This document shows positions 33,478 to 41,370 of a DNA stretch of 52,509 bases, one piece after another. The stretch comes from Oscillospiraceae bacterium (GTDB lineage: Bacteria; Bacillota; Clostridia; Lachnospirales; Lachnospiraceae). The notes under the pieces were generated by a model. That model was not told where the DNA came from, searched no databases, and worked only from the letters and a program-made list of their open reading frames with translations. The stretch covers positions 1 through 52,509 of the forward strand of contig JAETOO010000023.1 of the NCBI GenBank assembly GCA_021771715.1. The letters are read 5' to 3'. A program made the position numbers and the translations under genes. Each line of letters begins with the position of its first letter. Within the stretch, counting starts at the first letter, position 1.

Positions 33478-34782
33478 CTACCGCAGCTCTGCCTGCCCGC
33501 CCAGCAGATAGTCGATAAACTGCTGCGCGGTCCGCCCTGACAGTCCGCCGTGGGCGAGCTCCCATTTGTTGGCCGCGAGCAGCAGCTCCTCCTCCGGCAG
33601 CTCTATGCCGCTGCGCTTCGCCAGGGTGCGCACGATGTTCTGGAACTCCTTCTTGTCCGGGGAGCCGAAGTAGATCGTCACGCCGAACCGCGATACCAGC
33701 GAGAGCTTCTCCTGGATCGTGTCGTTCGAGTGCAGGTCGCCGTGCAGCTCTTCGTTGTCGCGGAACGTCTCGTGAATCAGGTGGCGCCGGTTCGACGTCG
33801 CGTAGATCAGAATATTCTCCGGCTTCTTCTCCAGGCCGCCCTCGATCACCGCCTTGAGGTACTTGTACTCCACCTCGAACTCCTCAAACGACAGGTCGTC
33901 CATGTAGATGATAAATTTGTAATTCCGGTTCTTGATCTGCGCGATCACATCGTTCAGATCCTGAAACTGATGCTTGTAGATCTCGATGATGCGCAGCCCG
34001 CGGTCATAGTACCGGTTCAGAATCGCCTTGATGCTCGAGGACTTTCCGGTGCCCGCATCCCCAAACAGCAGGCAGTTGTTGGCCCTGCGCCCCGCGACAA
34101 ACGCTTCCGTGTTGTCGATCAGCTTCTGCTTGGGGATCTCGTAGCCGACGAGATCGTCCAGGTTCACATGCGCGATGTTCGTGATCGGGCGGATCTCCAC
34201 GCCGCCCTCCGTGTGCGCCACGCGGAACGCCTTGTGCAGCCCCAGCTTGCCGACGCCGAACTCCTTGTAGAAGGCGACCATGTGATCCGTAAATGCATCC
34301 AGCGTCTCCGCCTGTGCCAGCTGCCTGCTCAGCTCACAGATCCGGTCGCGGATCCTGCGGTTGAACAGCTTCCCCGTCGCCTCCGTGCGGCGGTAGTGCA
34401 GGAGCTCCTCGAAAAATCCGGCCTGCAGTCTCTGCTCCAGCTCCGTGAAATCGTAGGCGAAGAGTTCGCGGAAAATCGCAAAATCGTGGCGCGCCAGCTC
34501 GAGCAGGCTGCCCTCCGTCACGCCGCGGATCTCACACGCAGTCGTAAAGATATTTTCATGGTTCACCAGCAGGAACGTCAGGTACGTCTGCCAGAGGTTG
34601 TTCTCAAAGCCGTACCTGCCCGCCAGCTCCACCAGCTCATGGACGCACGCAAAAAAGCGTCTCCGGACCTCGCCGGCCTCCGCTGGCTGCTCCAGGTGCT
34701 CGGCGATCCACGCCATCTCCTCGAGCACGCGCCCGTTCTCAAAATCCCGATATAAAATCAATTCCCCGATTCCTGTCCTCAT
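33478..34782 (-). CDS. DUF815-family AAA-type ATPase
   Basis: A 434-residue cytoplasmic P-loop protein. Residues 1-180 are a helical domain of unknown role; the ATPase part has Walker A LLFGDAGTGKSSS, Walker B FIIYMDDLSFEEFE, and sensor-like ILIYATSNRRHLIHE. This matches the DUF815 family, conserved in bacteria but without an assigned function. The ATG at 34782 is used, 23 bases after pheA; an in-frame TTG at 34818 would overlap the pheA end. The spacing implies a shared transcript from pheA through ppx and ppk1. Confidence 0.85.
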   Translation of the reverse strand: MRTGIGELILYRDFENGRVLEEMAWIAEHLEQPAEAGEVRRRFFACVHELVELAGRYGFENNLWQTYLTFLLVNHENIFTTACEIRGVTEGSLLELARHDFAIFRELFAYDFTELEQRLQAGFFEELLHYRRTEATGKLFNRRIRDRICELSRQLAQAETLDAFTDHMVAFYKEFGVGKLGLHKAFRVAHTEGGVEIRPITNIAHVNLDDLVGYEIPKQKLIDNTEAFVAGRRANNCLLFGDAGTGKSSSIKAILNRYYDRGLRIIEIYKHQFQDLNDVIAQIKNRNYKFIIYMDDLSFEEFEVEYKYLKAVIEGGLEKKPENILIYATSNRRHLIHETFRDNEELHGDLHSNDTIQEKLSLVSRFGVTIYFGSPDKKEFQNIVRTLAKRSGIELPEEELLLAANKWELAHGGLSGRTAQQFIDYLLGGQAELR

Positions 34783-34804
34783 ACTCTGCTCACTATCCCT
34801 CTTC

Positions 34805-35935
34805 TCAGTAATTTCCAAGAATTTTCATGTTGATCGCTTCCTCGCGGATCCCGCGCAGCGCATTCTTCACCGCGCTGTCGTTCAGATTGCCCGTGAAATC
34901 CACGAAGAACCGGTACTCCCAGTTCCGCCCCGGGATCGGCCGCGATTCGATGTTAAACATATTCAGGTTGTTGTAGATAATGTGCGACAAGATGTCGTAG
35001 AGGGAGCCGCTCGAGTGCGGCGTCTCGAAGCAGATGCTGATCTTAGTCGCATCCTTCCGGAACACCCTCTGGTTCGTGACGACGATGAAGCGCGTCGAGT
35101 TCTTCTTATTATAATAAATGTGATCCGCGAGCACTTCAAGGCCGAACAGCTCCGCGGCAAAACGGCTCGCCACCGCCGCCTGCGCCGGGTCCCCGTCCTT
35201 CGCGATCTTCTTCGCCGCGAGCGCCGTGTTGTCATACGGGATCTGGTTCCACTCCGGGTGACGCTCCAGATACTCCGCGCACTGCGAGAGCGCCTGCGGG
35301 TGGGAATACACCCTCTGGATGTCCGAGAGCTTCGCGCCCGGCACGCCCAGCAGCGCATGCTCACACTTCACGATCTGCTCCCCGACGATATAATTCTCAA
35401 AATTGACCAGGAGGTCATAGTTGTCTGCCACAATCCCGGCGGACGAATTCTCGATCGGCAGCACCGCATAGTCCGCGGAGCCCTCGGCGATCGCCTCCAT
35501 CGCGTCGCGGAACGTGCGCACATGGAACGACTTCACATCCTCCCCGAAGTACGCGCGCATCGCCGCATGGCTGTAGGCGCCCTCGACACCCTGAAACACG
35601 ACGCGGATATTCTCGCGGTCGATGTCGTCCACCGCGATGAACGGCAGCCGCCCGCAGATCCCGTTCTCCTCGAGCATCCGGTACTGCAGCTTCCGACTCA
35701 TCGACATGATCTGCGAAAACAGCTCCTGAATCCCGTGCCGGTTAAACTCATTCTGCGCCAATCCTCCCAATGCGGTCAGCTTTGCCTGCTCCCGCTCCTT
35801 GTCAAACACCTTCCGCCCGTTCGCGATCTTGTACCGCGCTACGTCCGAGCAGACCTCCATCCGCCGCTCAAAAAGCTCCACAAGCGACCGGTCGATCTGA
35901 TCGATCTCCTCTCTCAGCTCCAATAAATCCTTCAT
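34805..35935 (-). CDS. pheA: Chorismate mutase / prephenate dehydratase
   Basis: Bifunctional enzyme that makes phenylpyruvate from chorismate. The 376-residue protein starts with an AroQ chorismate mutase (about 1-90, LREEIDQIDRSLVELFERRM...VARYKI), then the dehydratase domain (VVFQGVEGAYSHAA, LPIENSSAGIV, NSTRFIVV with the catalytic Thr-Arg-Phe) and a C-terminal ACT domain (HSSGSLYDILS, ESRPIPGRNWEYRFFVDF) that senses phenylalanine, so end-product inhibition is expected. GGAGAAGTAAGA before the ATG at 35935 is the best start. Tyrosine and tryptophan genes are not nearby. Confidence 0.96.
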   Translation of the reverse strand: MKDLLELREEIDQIDRSLVELFERRMEVCSDVARYKIANGRKVFDKEREQAKLTALGGLAQNEFNRHGIQELFSQIMSMSRKLQYRMLEENGICGRLPFIAVDDIDRENIRVVFQGVEGAYSHAAMRAYFGEDVKSFHVRTFRDAMEAIAEGSADYAVLPIENSSAGIVADNYDLLVNFENYIVGEQIVKCEHALLGVPGAKLSDIQRVYSHPQALSQCAEYLERHPEWNQIPYDNTALAAKKIAKDGDPAQAAVASRFAAELFGLEVLADHIYYNKKNSTRFIVVTNQRVFRKDATKISICFETPHSSGSLYDILSHIIYNNLNMFNIESRPIPGRNWEYRFFVDFTGNLNDSAVKNALRGIREEAINMKILGNY

Positions 35936-36043
35936 TCTTACTTCTCCATCTGTATTTTCTCTCATGCGGACAGGAAGCCCTGTCTCTGCCATGCACTTCT
36001 TTTCATTCTACCATACTTTTTTGAAGATATCAGCACAAAATTG

Positions 36044-36088
36044 GAAAAAATACAGGCGGCTCCGTGGGGAATCTATACGGAACCGCCT
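36044..36088 (-). terminator. Terminator of folT
   Basis: AGGCGGTTCCGT pairs with ACGGAGCCGCCT (12 bp, one G-U pair; 36054-36065 with 36077-36088) and is followed on the minus strand by GTATTTTTTCC, about 65 bases after the folT stop. Confidence 0.85.
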
Positions 36089-36153
36089 GCTCATTTCGGA
36101 TCTTCTATTTATAGGAACTATCACACGCTTCGCGATGCGCAAATTGCACTGCT

Positions 36154-36717
36154 CTATACGCCTGCCGCGGAATGGCTCTGCACACCGGCCGCATGTCTCA
36201 CCAGCTGCGTGAGCGGGCTGAAATACAGGCTGCAGGTCAGGACACAGTAGACCGGCATCATGACCGCCCACTGCAAAAGCCGCGCCGGGAGAATGCCCAG
36301 GAGCGGGTAGCCGTTCATCAGCACCAGCCCCGCCGTCGTAAACACCAGCGTCGAGAGCACCGAACAGACCGCCACTCCCGCACAGAGCACCGCCGCTTTG
36401 CGCTTCCTGCTGCCCGTCGCCCACACGCTAAACAGCGCCGGGACAACGCCCCAGAGAATCGCCGCCGTCGTGATCAGCGGATTGACCGCGTAGCCCTTTA
36501 TGAAACAGCCGAGAAGGTCCGAGCACAGCCCGCACACTCCGCCCGCCAGCGGCCCGAACCACAGCCCTGCCAGGATCGTGCAGACGCTGCCGACCGTGAT
36601 CCGGCAGAATCCCAGATCAATCGCGACCAACCGCGTGAGCACCAGGTGCATCGCAATCAGCAGTGCAAGGAATACCAGTGTCTGCGTGTTCCATTTTTGT
36701 CTCTCTCTTTTGTACAC
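36154..36717 (-). CDS. folT: ECF transporter substrate-binding subunit, folate type (FolT)
   Basis: Membrane S component of an energy-coupling-factor importer, predicted to bind folates. About 187 residues with five to six hydrophobic helices; the family-typical start is TQTLVFLALLIAMHLVLTRLV, followed by FGPLAGGVCGLCSDLLGCF. The start is a GTG at 36717, seven bases after GGAGGT; an ATG at 36732 overlaps that ribosome site. Folate specificity rests mainly on the THF riboswitch in its leader. The ATPase and T subunits are not in the window, as expected for group II ECF transporters that share a module. Confidence 0.9.
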   Translation of the reverse strand: MYKRERQKWNTQTLVFLALLIAMHLVLTRLVAIDLGFCRITVGSVCTILAGLWFGPLAGGVCGLCSDLLGCFIKGYAVNPLITTAAILWGVVPALFSVWATGSRKRKAAVLCAGVAVCSVLSTLVFTTAGLVLMNGYPLLGILPARLLQWAVMMPVYCVLTCSLYFSPLTQLVRHAAGVQSHSAAGV

Positions 36718-36805
36718 AAAAAACACCTCCATCACGTAGTAATGCAAACGTTAAAAAGAAACTCGATAAATAATATTCGCTCCACATGATTTGGTGTTCT
36801 CATAT

Positions 36806-36920
36806 GTAGCAACGGGTGCGGAAAATATATCGTAAGTCCGTGCACATCGCGCACCGGACTTTTCGTTTCACAGCGACTCCCCATCTGTTGAACACTTAAC
36901 GCATAAATTCCTACTTCGCT
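36806..36920 (-). promoter_or_regulatory. THF (tetrahydrofolate) riboswitch
   Basis: On the minus strand the leader holds the conserved core GCGTTAAGTG (36893-36902), then GATGGGGAGTCGC, an ACGAAAAG junction, and a closing CCGCACCCGTTGCTAC that pairs with GCGAAGTAG. An extra stem AAGTCCGGTGC/GCACGGACTT (36834-36861) forms P3-like pairing. The arrangement and position before folT match the THF riboswitch class. No clear terminator follows, so control may be at translation, possibly through the small hairpin beside GGAGGT. Confidence 0.85.
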
Positions 36921-36938
36921 ATTATTTATTTCACTCGC

Positions 36939-36966
36939 ATTATACCACATCTGCCGCAGATAACAA
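36939..36966 (-). promoter_or_regulatory. Promoter of the THF riboswitch-folT transcript
   Basis: TTGTTA (36961-36966), 16-base spacer and a consensus TATAAT (36939-36944) on the minus strand, placing the start just before the riboswitch. Confidence 0.75.
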
Positions 36967-37033
36967 GTGTTTTGTGCAAGATTTCAAAAGAATCGGCAAT
37001 ACTATAGGCAGAAATTTCACTCGGAGGGCTGCC

Positions 37034-37441
37034 ATGAAATCAAATTTTATCAAATGCGGCATGATCGGCTGGTGTCTGGAGGTGTTCTGGACGGGACTGG
37101 GATCTCTTTTTTCGCACGACCCTAAGCTGATGGGCTTCTCATCCCTGCGCATGTTTCCCATCTACGGGATGGCCTCGCTGCTCGCGCCGCTCTCCCGCTG
37201 CCTGAAACGGTGCAGGACGTTCACGCGCGGCCTGATCTACATGGTGTGCATCTTTCTCGTCGAATACACGTCCGGAACCTATCTCAAAAAGCGCAACTGC
37301 TGCCCGTGGGACTACAGCGACGCCCCGCTGCAGATCGACGGCGTGATCCGCCTCGACTACGCGCCGGTCTGGTTTCTGACCGGGCTGCTCTATGAGCGGG
37401 TCGTCAAATCGGCGCCGCCTGCACACCTTCCGGAAAAATAG
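37034..37441 (+). CDS. Small membrane protein resembling the CmpB / type IV ABC permease-like family
   Basis: A 135-residue protein with three to four hydrophobic segments (FIKCGMIGWCLEVFWTGLG, LRMFPIYGMASLLAPL, GLIYMVCIFLVEYTSG, APVWFLTGLLYERV). The GWCLEVFW start and CCPWDYSD segment resemble proteins annotated as putative ABC-transporter type IV (PF06541-like), which have no proven function. The ATG at 37034 follows GGAGGGCTGCC. It is divergent from folT and convergent with the HPr-like gene, ten bases from that stop, and probably monocistronic. Confidence 0.7.
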   Translation: MKSNFIKCGMIGWCLEVFWTGLGSLFSHDPKLMGFSSLRMFPIYGMASLLAPLSRCLKRCRTFTRGLIYMVCIFLVEYTSGTYLKKRNCCPWDYSDAPLQIDGVIRLDYAPVWFLTGLLYERVVKSAPPAHLPEK

Positions 37442-37450
37442 TACAGTCCT

Positions 37451-37708
37451 CTACTCCAGATGCTTCAGCGTATCCAGCATCGCCGCGAGGTCCTTCTCCT
37501 CCTCCGGCCCGGTGCATCTTAGCTCGATCTGCGCTCCGCTTGGGATGCACGCTCCCAAAATGTTCAGGAGACTCCGACCATTGATGATGTTGTAATCATA
37601 AATGATCTCCACCCGCGAGCTGCAGTGCTCCGCCGCCTTCACCAGAATCCCCGCCGGCCGGATATGCAGCCCGGACGGATTACTGATCGTCACTACCTTG
37701 CTGACCAT
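37451..37708 (-). CDS. HPr-family phosphocarrier protein
   Basis: An 85-residue PTS phosphocarrier. The active-site histidine is in NPSGLHIRPAGILVKAA (His15 by alignment, with Ile in place of the usual Ala after it) and the regulatory serine lies in INGRSLLNILGACIPSG (equivalent of Ser46), so both EI-dependent and HPr-kinase-dependent phosphorylation appear possible. AAAGGAGGGGAGTGCA precedes the ATG. It lies downstream of the MutS-like gene, away from other PTS genes; it may be a second HPr or a Crh-like regulator. Confidence 0.88.
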   Translation of the reverse strand: MVSKVVTISNPSGLHIRPAGILVKAAEHCSSRVEIIYDYNIINGRSLLNILGACIPSGAQIELRCTGPEEEKDLAAMLDTLKHLE

Positions 37709-37816
37709 TGCACTCCCCTCCTTTTTCGTGCAGAATCATGATCATGATAGCCCTTTTTCCGTTCTTTTTCAACACTTTTACCTATTGTTCTTCTTTTTAT
37801 CCAATGTGTTTACAAA

Positions 37817-39529
37817 CTATTCATATTTCGATAAGAAATTGTTTACAGCGAGCCGCTCGGCCAGCTGCTCCGCCTTCGCGATGATCCCGGTATCGTAGCC
37901 CATCAGCTTCAGAAGCCGGATCGCATTGCGCGTCATCGCGCGCCCTTCCTTCAGAAGGTAGTCGAACCGGATCTCCTCGTCCGTGACCTCCTCCTCGAAG
38001 TGACAATTGCGGAAGCTCCCCTCCAGCAGATACGTCAGCTCGATATCGTGCGTCGCGGCAAAGCACAACAGCTTCTGTCCCGCCATGCTCTTTAGAATCT
38101 CCGAGGACGCGGCGACGCGCTCCACCGTGTTCGTCCCGCGCAGCACCTCGTCCACACAGCACAGCACCGGTGTCTCCTGACTCATCTGATCCAGAATCCG
38201 CTTCAGGGAGCGGATCTCGACCATGTAGTAGCTTTCCTCCGCGGCGAGGTCGTCGCGCAGCGCCATAGAGGAGAACACGCGGAAATACCGCGCCGCATAA
38301 GCGCGGGCCGGAACCGTGTGGATCGTCTGCGCCAGCACCGCGCAGAGCGCCGCCGTCTTCAGGAAGGTCGATTTCCCGGAGGCGTTGGAACCGGTCAGCA
38401 GGACGCACCGATCTGTGTCAATCGTATTTGCGACGGGCTCACAGATCAGAGGATGGTACATCTGCTCCGCATGAAAGCGAAGCTCCCCCTCCTCCTCGAG
38501 CACCGGAACCGCATACTGCGGGTGCAGCTTGCGGAAGGAAGCGACTGCGATCGCCGCCTCGATCGTGCCCAGCTCGTCTGAGATCCGCTCAAACTCCGCC
38601 ATGTGCTTTGTGACCTCGTGCACCACCGTTTTGAATTGGATCAGATCGAGATGCAGACAACTGTTCAGATAGTTGACCAGCAACCCCTCGATCCCGCCGC
38701 CCTCCATGTCTCCAAGGAGAAGCAGTGTCATATTGCGCCGCAGCTTTCCGAAGGCGCCGACTGCACCTTTTATCCGCTCTCTCCGCTCCCGAATCACCGG
38801 GCAGTCCCGCTTCATCAGCCGCTCGGCCGCAGAGAGGATCCGCTCGAGCGCGGCGCACGAGGTGACGTATGGCGCAATCGGGCGCTTGAAATGCTCATAG
38901 CTCCCCATGCTGAGCATCAGCGCGGCAATCACGAGCAGCACACCGGCCTGCGGGCTCACAAACAGCATGCCGACCGAGACGGCCAGAAGCACCCACATCG
39001 CAAAGTGGATCACGTTGCTCCCGGCGTCGACTCCGGCCAGATTGTAGATATAGTCGAAGATCGAGGTCCTGCCGGTCCGCCCGATCCGCGCGTAGTCGCA
39101 CTCCAGCTCCTCGCGCTCCTCGGGGTGATTCTGAAAATACGTCACCAGGTGCTCGAAGCGCTCGAGCTGCTCCGGGTGCAGCTGCGGTGTGCGCAGCATG
39201 TAGTACAGATAGCTCTCACCCAGAAACGACCGCGTATGGTTCAGCTGCATGAACACGCGGTCCATGTCCAGGTCGTTCCAGGTGATGTCGTCGAGCTGAA
39301 ACGCTTCCGTCTCCCGGTTCAGGTAGTAGTGGCTGATCGCGTCGAACTCGGTCGGGTCGTAGCTGCGCTCCGGCTCCTGTCCCCACTCTCTTCGGATCTT
39401 CGCCATGAGCCGCCTGCGGCTCTTCCAGCGCTGGTAGAAGGTGACGACCGCAAAGACCACGAACAAACCCGCAATCATCCCGGCTCCGATCCAAATATTC
39501 CGAATATCATAATTCTCATATCCCGTCAT
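37817..39529 (-). CDS. Membrane-anchored MutS-like ATPase
   Basis: A 570-residue protein combining MutS core parts with transmembrane helices. Helix 1 (about 8-30, WIGAGMIAGLFVVFAVVTF) is at the N-terminus, and a hydrophobic pair (about 175-220, FAMWVLLAVSVGMLFV...VLLVIAALML) precedes a lever-like helical region. The C-terminal ATPase is complete: Walker A TGSNASGKSTFL, YYMVEIRSL, Walker B VLCCVDEVLRGTNT, ATHDIELT. The mismatch-recognition domain (Phe-X-Glu) is absent, so ordinary mismatch repair is unlikely. The ATG at 39529 has GGAGG eight bases upstream; 39553 is an alternative. Such proteins occur in Firmicutes but their function is unknown. Confidence 0.82.
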   Translation of the reverse strand: MTGYENYDIRNIWIGAGMIAGLFVVFAVVTFYQRWKSRRRLMAKIRREWGQEPERSYDPTEFDAISHYYLNRETEAFQLDDITWNDLDMDRVFMQLNHTRSFLGESYLYYMLRTPQLHPEQLERFEHLVTYFQNHPEEREELECDYARIGRTGRTSIFDYIYNLAGVDAGSNVIHFAMWVLLAVSVGMLFVSPQAGVLLVIAALMLSMGSYEHFKRPIAPYVTSCAALERILSAAERLMKRDCPVIRERRERIKGAVGAFGKLRRNMTLLLLGDMEGGGIEGLLVNYLNSCLHLDLIQFKTVVHEVTKHMAEFERISDELGTIEAAIAVASFRKLHPQYAVPVLEEEGELRFHAEQMYHPLICEPVANTIDTDRCVLLTGSNASGKSTFLKTAALCAVLAQTIHTVPARAYAARYFRVFSSMALRDDLAAEESYYMVEIRSLKRILDQMSQETPVLCCVDEVLRGTNTVERVAASSEILKSMAGQKLLCFAATHDIELTYLLEGSFRNCHFEEEVTDEEIRFDYLLKEGRAMTRNAIRLLKLMGYDTGIIAKAEQLAERLAVNNFLSKYE

Positions 39530-39606
39530 CCGCTTTTCCTCCGACTCTGCCATTCTCCGCCGTAGCTCCTCTGGCGGCTATGTCATTTCGTGCGCTCCGC
39601 TCACAA

Positions 39607-39775
39607 CCTTCACGAACCGCCCTGCCTCACAACCAATCCACATGCGCCGCAGCCAATGCAACTCACCAGGTAACCACTCCACACGCCTCACTGCAGCCTG
39701 CGCCGCTCGCCGAGCAGCCACTCCACACGCCCCGCTACAGTCTTCGCAGTTCATCCAGCAGCCACTCCACGCGCC
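39607..39775 (-). repeat. About 44-bp tandem copies of a gene's 3' end
   Basis: The word CCACTCCACACGCC and its flanks recur at 39633 (degenerate), 39674, 39718 and 39762, spacing 41, 44 and 44. The right-most copy is the coding 3' end of the neighbouring gene. On the minus strand the others lie after its stop codon and would encode VEWLLGERRRLQ and VEWLPGELHWLRR, close to the gene's true terminus VEWLLDELRRL. Not multiples of three, so they are not one reading frame. Confidence 0.75.
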
Positions 39776-40148
39776 GGATGGCGTCCTCCACCTGGCGGCG
39801 GGCATCCGCGATCTTTGACTGCACGAGGTAATCCGCGAGAAAGCCGTCGAAGAAGAAATCGGCAAACGTCAGAAAACCGCCGACCTCAATCCGGATATCG
39901 TCCGGAAGTTGGACGTCGCGCAGCTCCTTCTGGAACGCCTGCAGATCGTATTTCGCATTCTCCATGCAGCGCGTCGCGTCGTTGATCCTGGAGTGCTTCA
40001 GGATGCCGGTCAGCGTGCCTCCTCCGAGCATATCAAAAATCCCCCACGCGCGGGCGCTATCGAGCTTCTCCTGCACCTGCCTCAGACTGCCAAGGGCACG
40101 CTCCCCTGCACAGATCGCCTCTCTGATCTCCCTGTCTTCATCTCTCAT
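39735..40148 (-). CDS. Conserved hypothetical soluble protein
   Basis: A 137-residue, mostly alpha-helical protein with no signal peptide or membrane helix. Segments that look conserved are WGIFDMLGGGTLTGILKHSRINDA and FLTFADFFFDGFLADYLVQSKI; the ends are amphipathic, coiled-coil-like helices (SLRQVQEKL; RRQVEDAIRRVEWLLDELRRL). I do not recognise a named family. GGGAGGAAAAGCT before the ATG at 40148 supports translation. It lies upstream of the membrane MutS-like gene with only the degenerate repeats between them, and may share its transcript. Confidence 0.7.
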   Translation of the reverse strand: MRDEDREIREAICAGERALGSLRQVQEKLDSARAWGIFDMLGGGTLTGILKHSRINDATRCMENAKYDLQAFQKELRDVQLPDDIRIEVGGFLTFADFFFDGFLADYLVQSKIADARRQVEDAIRRVEWLLDELRRL

Positions 40149-40527
40149 AGCTTTTCCTCCCTTTTCTTTTCTGCTGCCCCGGAGCTTCCGCCAATCCCAC
40201 CGGCCCTGTCGTCCCTCCGTCAGACGGTATCAACAACACAATACCGCAGATCACCGTCAACCGGCTCTTAATGAGATCTCTGCCGGAAAATTTTTCCTCC
40301 GATTGGGACACCAATGAACGAAATTATGCTAATAATATACTGATTTTCTGAAAATGTCCATCCCCGCCCGTCGACTTCCGAAAATATTAAGAAAGATGCA
40401 GGGAACATGAATTTGCATCACACGGATTGTTGCCTCGCTTCGCGATTCGTGATAAACTGTAAACGCACATTTTGTGCAGAATCTCTCAGGCAAATCACAG
40501 AAGAAAACGTGAAAGGAACGAGATACG
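40149..40527 (+). promoter_or_regulatory. Intergenic region with promoter of the histidine phosphatase gene
   Basis: No gene in about 380 bases. A promoter TTGCCT (40430-40435), 17-base spacer, TAAACT (40453-40458) reads toward the phosphatase gene. The leader holds a GCACATTTTGTGC hairpin and AATCTCTCAGGCAAA, a short match to one arm of glycine riboswitches, but the rest of that fold is absent. Confidence 0.55.
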
Positions 40528-41256
40528 ATGAAGATACTGATCATACGACACGGAGATCCCGATTACTCGATTGATTCTCTGACGGAGAAGGGCTGGAAGG
40601 AGGCGGAATACCTCGCCGACCGGATGACAAAGCTCGACATCAAGGACTTTTATGTCTCACCGCACGGCCGCGCAAAGGACACTGCCTCCTTCACGCTGCA
40701 GCGGCTGGGGCGGACTGCGACTGAGTGCAAATGGCTGCGCGAGTTTGCACCCAAAATCGACCGCCCGGACCGGGAGCACTCTCCGGTGTGCTGGGACTGG
40801 CTGCCGCAGGACTGGACAAAGGACGAGGATTTCTATCGCTATGACCGCTGGTATGAGCCCCGGCGCATGCAGGACGGGCACGTAAAGGAGGAGTATGAGT
40901 GGGTCACAGAACAGTTTGACGCGCTGCTCGCCGACTATGGCTACGTGCGGGACGGCCACCTCTACCGCGTCGAGCGCGCCAATACCGATACGATCGCATT
41001 TTTCTGCCATTTCGGGCTCGGCTGTGTCCTGATCGGTCATCTGATCGGCGTCTCCCCGATGGTGCTCTGGCACGGGCTCTGCGCCGCCCCCACCTCTGTC
41101 GCGCTGCTCACCAGCGAGGAGCGCCGCAAGGGGATCGCCAGCTTCCGCATGAACGAGTACGGGGACATCTCCCACCTGTACGTCAAGGACGAGCCGCCCG
41201 CATTCTCGGCGCGGTTCTGCGAGTGCTATGACAATCAGGAGGAGCGGCACGACTGA
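40528..41256 (+). CDS. Histidine phosphatase family protein
   Basis: A 242-residue member of the phosphoglycerate-mutase-like phosphatases. The catalytic RHG is at the start (ILIIRHGDPDY), with SPHGRAKDTA supplying the second Arg and FCHFGLGCVLIGHL the second His. The middle segment (SPVCWDWLPQDW...DRWYEPRR) is a family-specific insert. It is probably a cytoplasmic phosphomonoesterase of unknown substrate. AAAGGAACGAGATACG precedes the ATG. It is a single gene with its own promoter and a strong terminator shared with recJ. Confidence 0.9.
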   Translation: MKILIIRHGDPDYSIDSLTEKGWKEAEYLADRMTKLDIKDFYVSPHGRAKDTASFTLQRLGRTATECKWLREFAPKIDRPDREHSPVCWDWLPQDWTKDEDFYRYDRWYEPRRMQDGHVKEEYEWVTEQFDALLADYGYVRDGHLYRVERANTDTIAFFCHFGLGCVLIGHLIGVSPMVLWHGLCAAPTSVALLTSEERRKGIASFRMNEYGDISHLYVKDEPPAFSARFCECYDNQEERHD

Positions 41257-41303
41257 GGAGCGCTTACCCGCAAACCGCGGTCGCTTCACACACCAAAATT
41301 ACT

Positions 41304-41370
41304 TGAGGGCGTCACAGGCTTCCTATCAGGGGAATGCTTCTGTCTGTGACACCCTCATTTTCATCTTATT
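41304..41370. terminator. Terminator between the phosphatase gene and recJ
   Basis: TGAGGG-C-GTCACAG pairs with CTGTGAC-A-CCCTCA (41304-41317 and 41344-41357), followed on the plus strand by TTTTCATCTTATTT. On the minus strand AAGTAATTTTGG follows, so it may also end recJ. Confidence 0.85.

Noticed and set aside
39578..39865. A 95-codon minus-strand frame
   Set aside because: Its first part is out of frame within the 39735-40148 gene and its end is a reading of the degenerate tail repeats; no ribosome-binding site.
40466..40500. Glycine riboswitch before the histidine phosphatase gene
   Set aside because: Only the CTCTCAGGCAAA-like strand is present; the 5' half would overlap the promoter, and the gene has no link to glycine.
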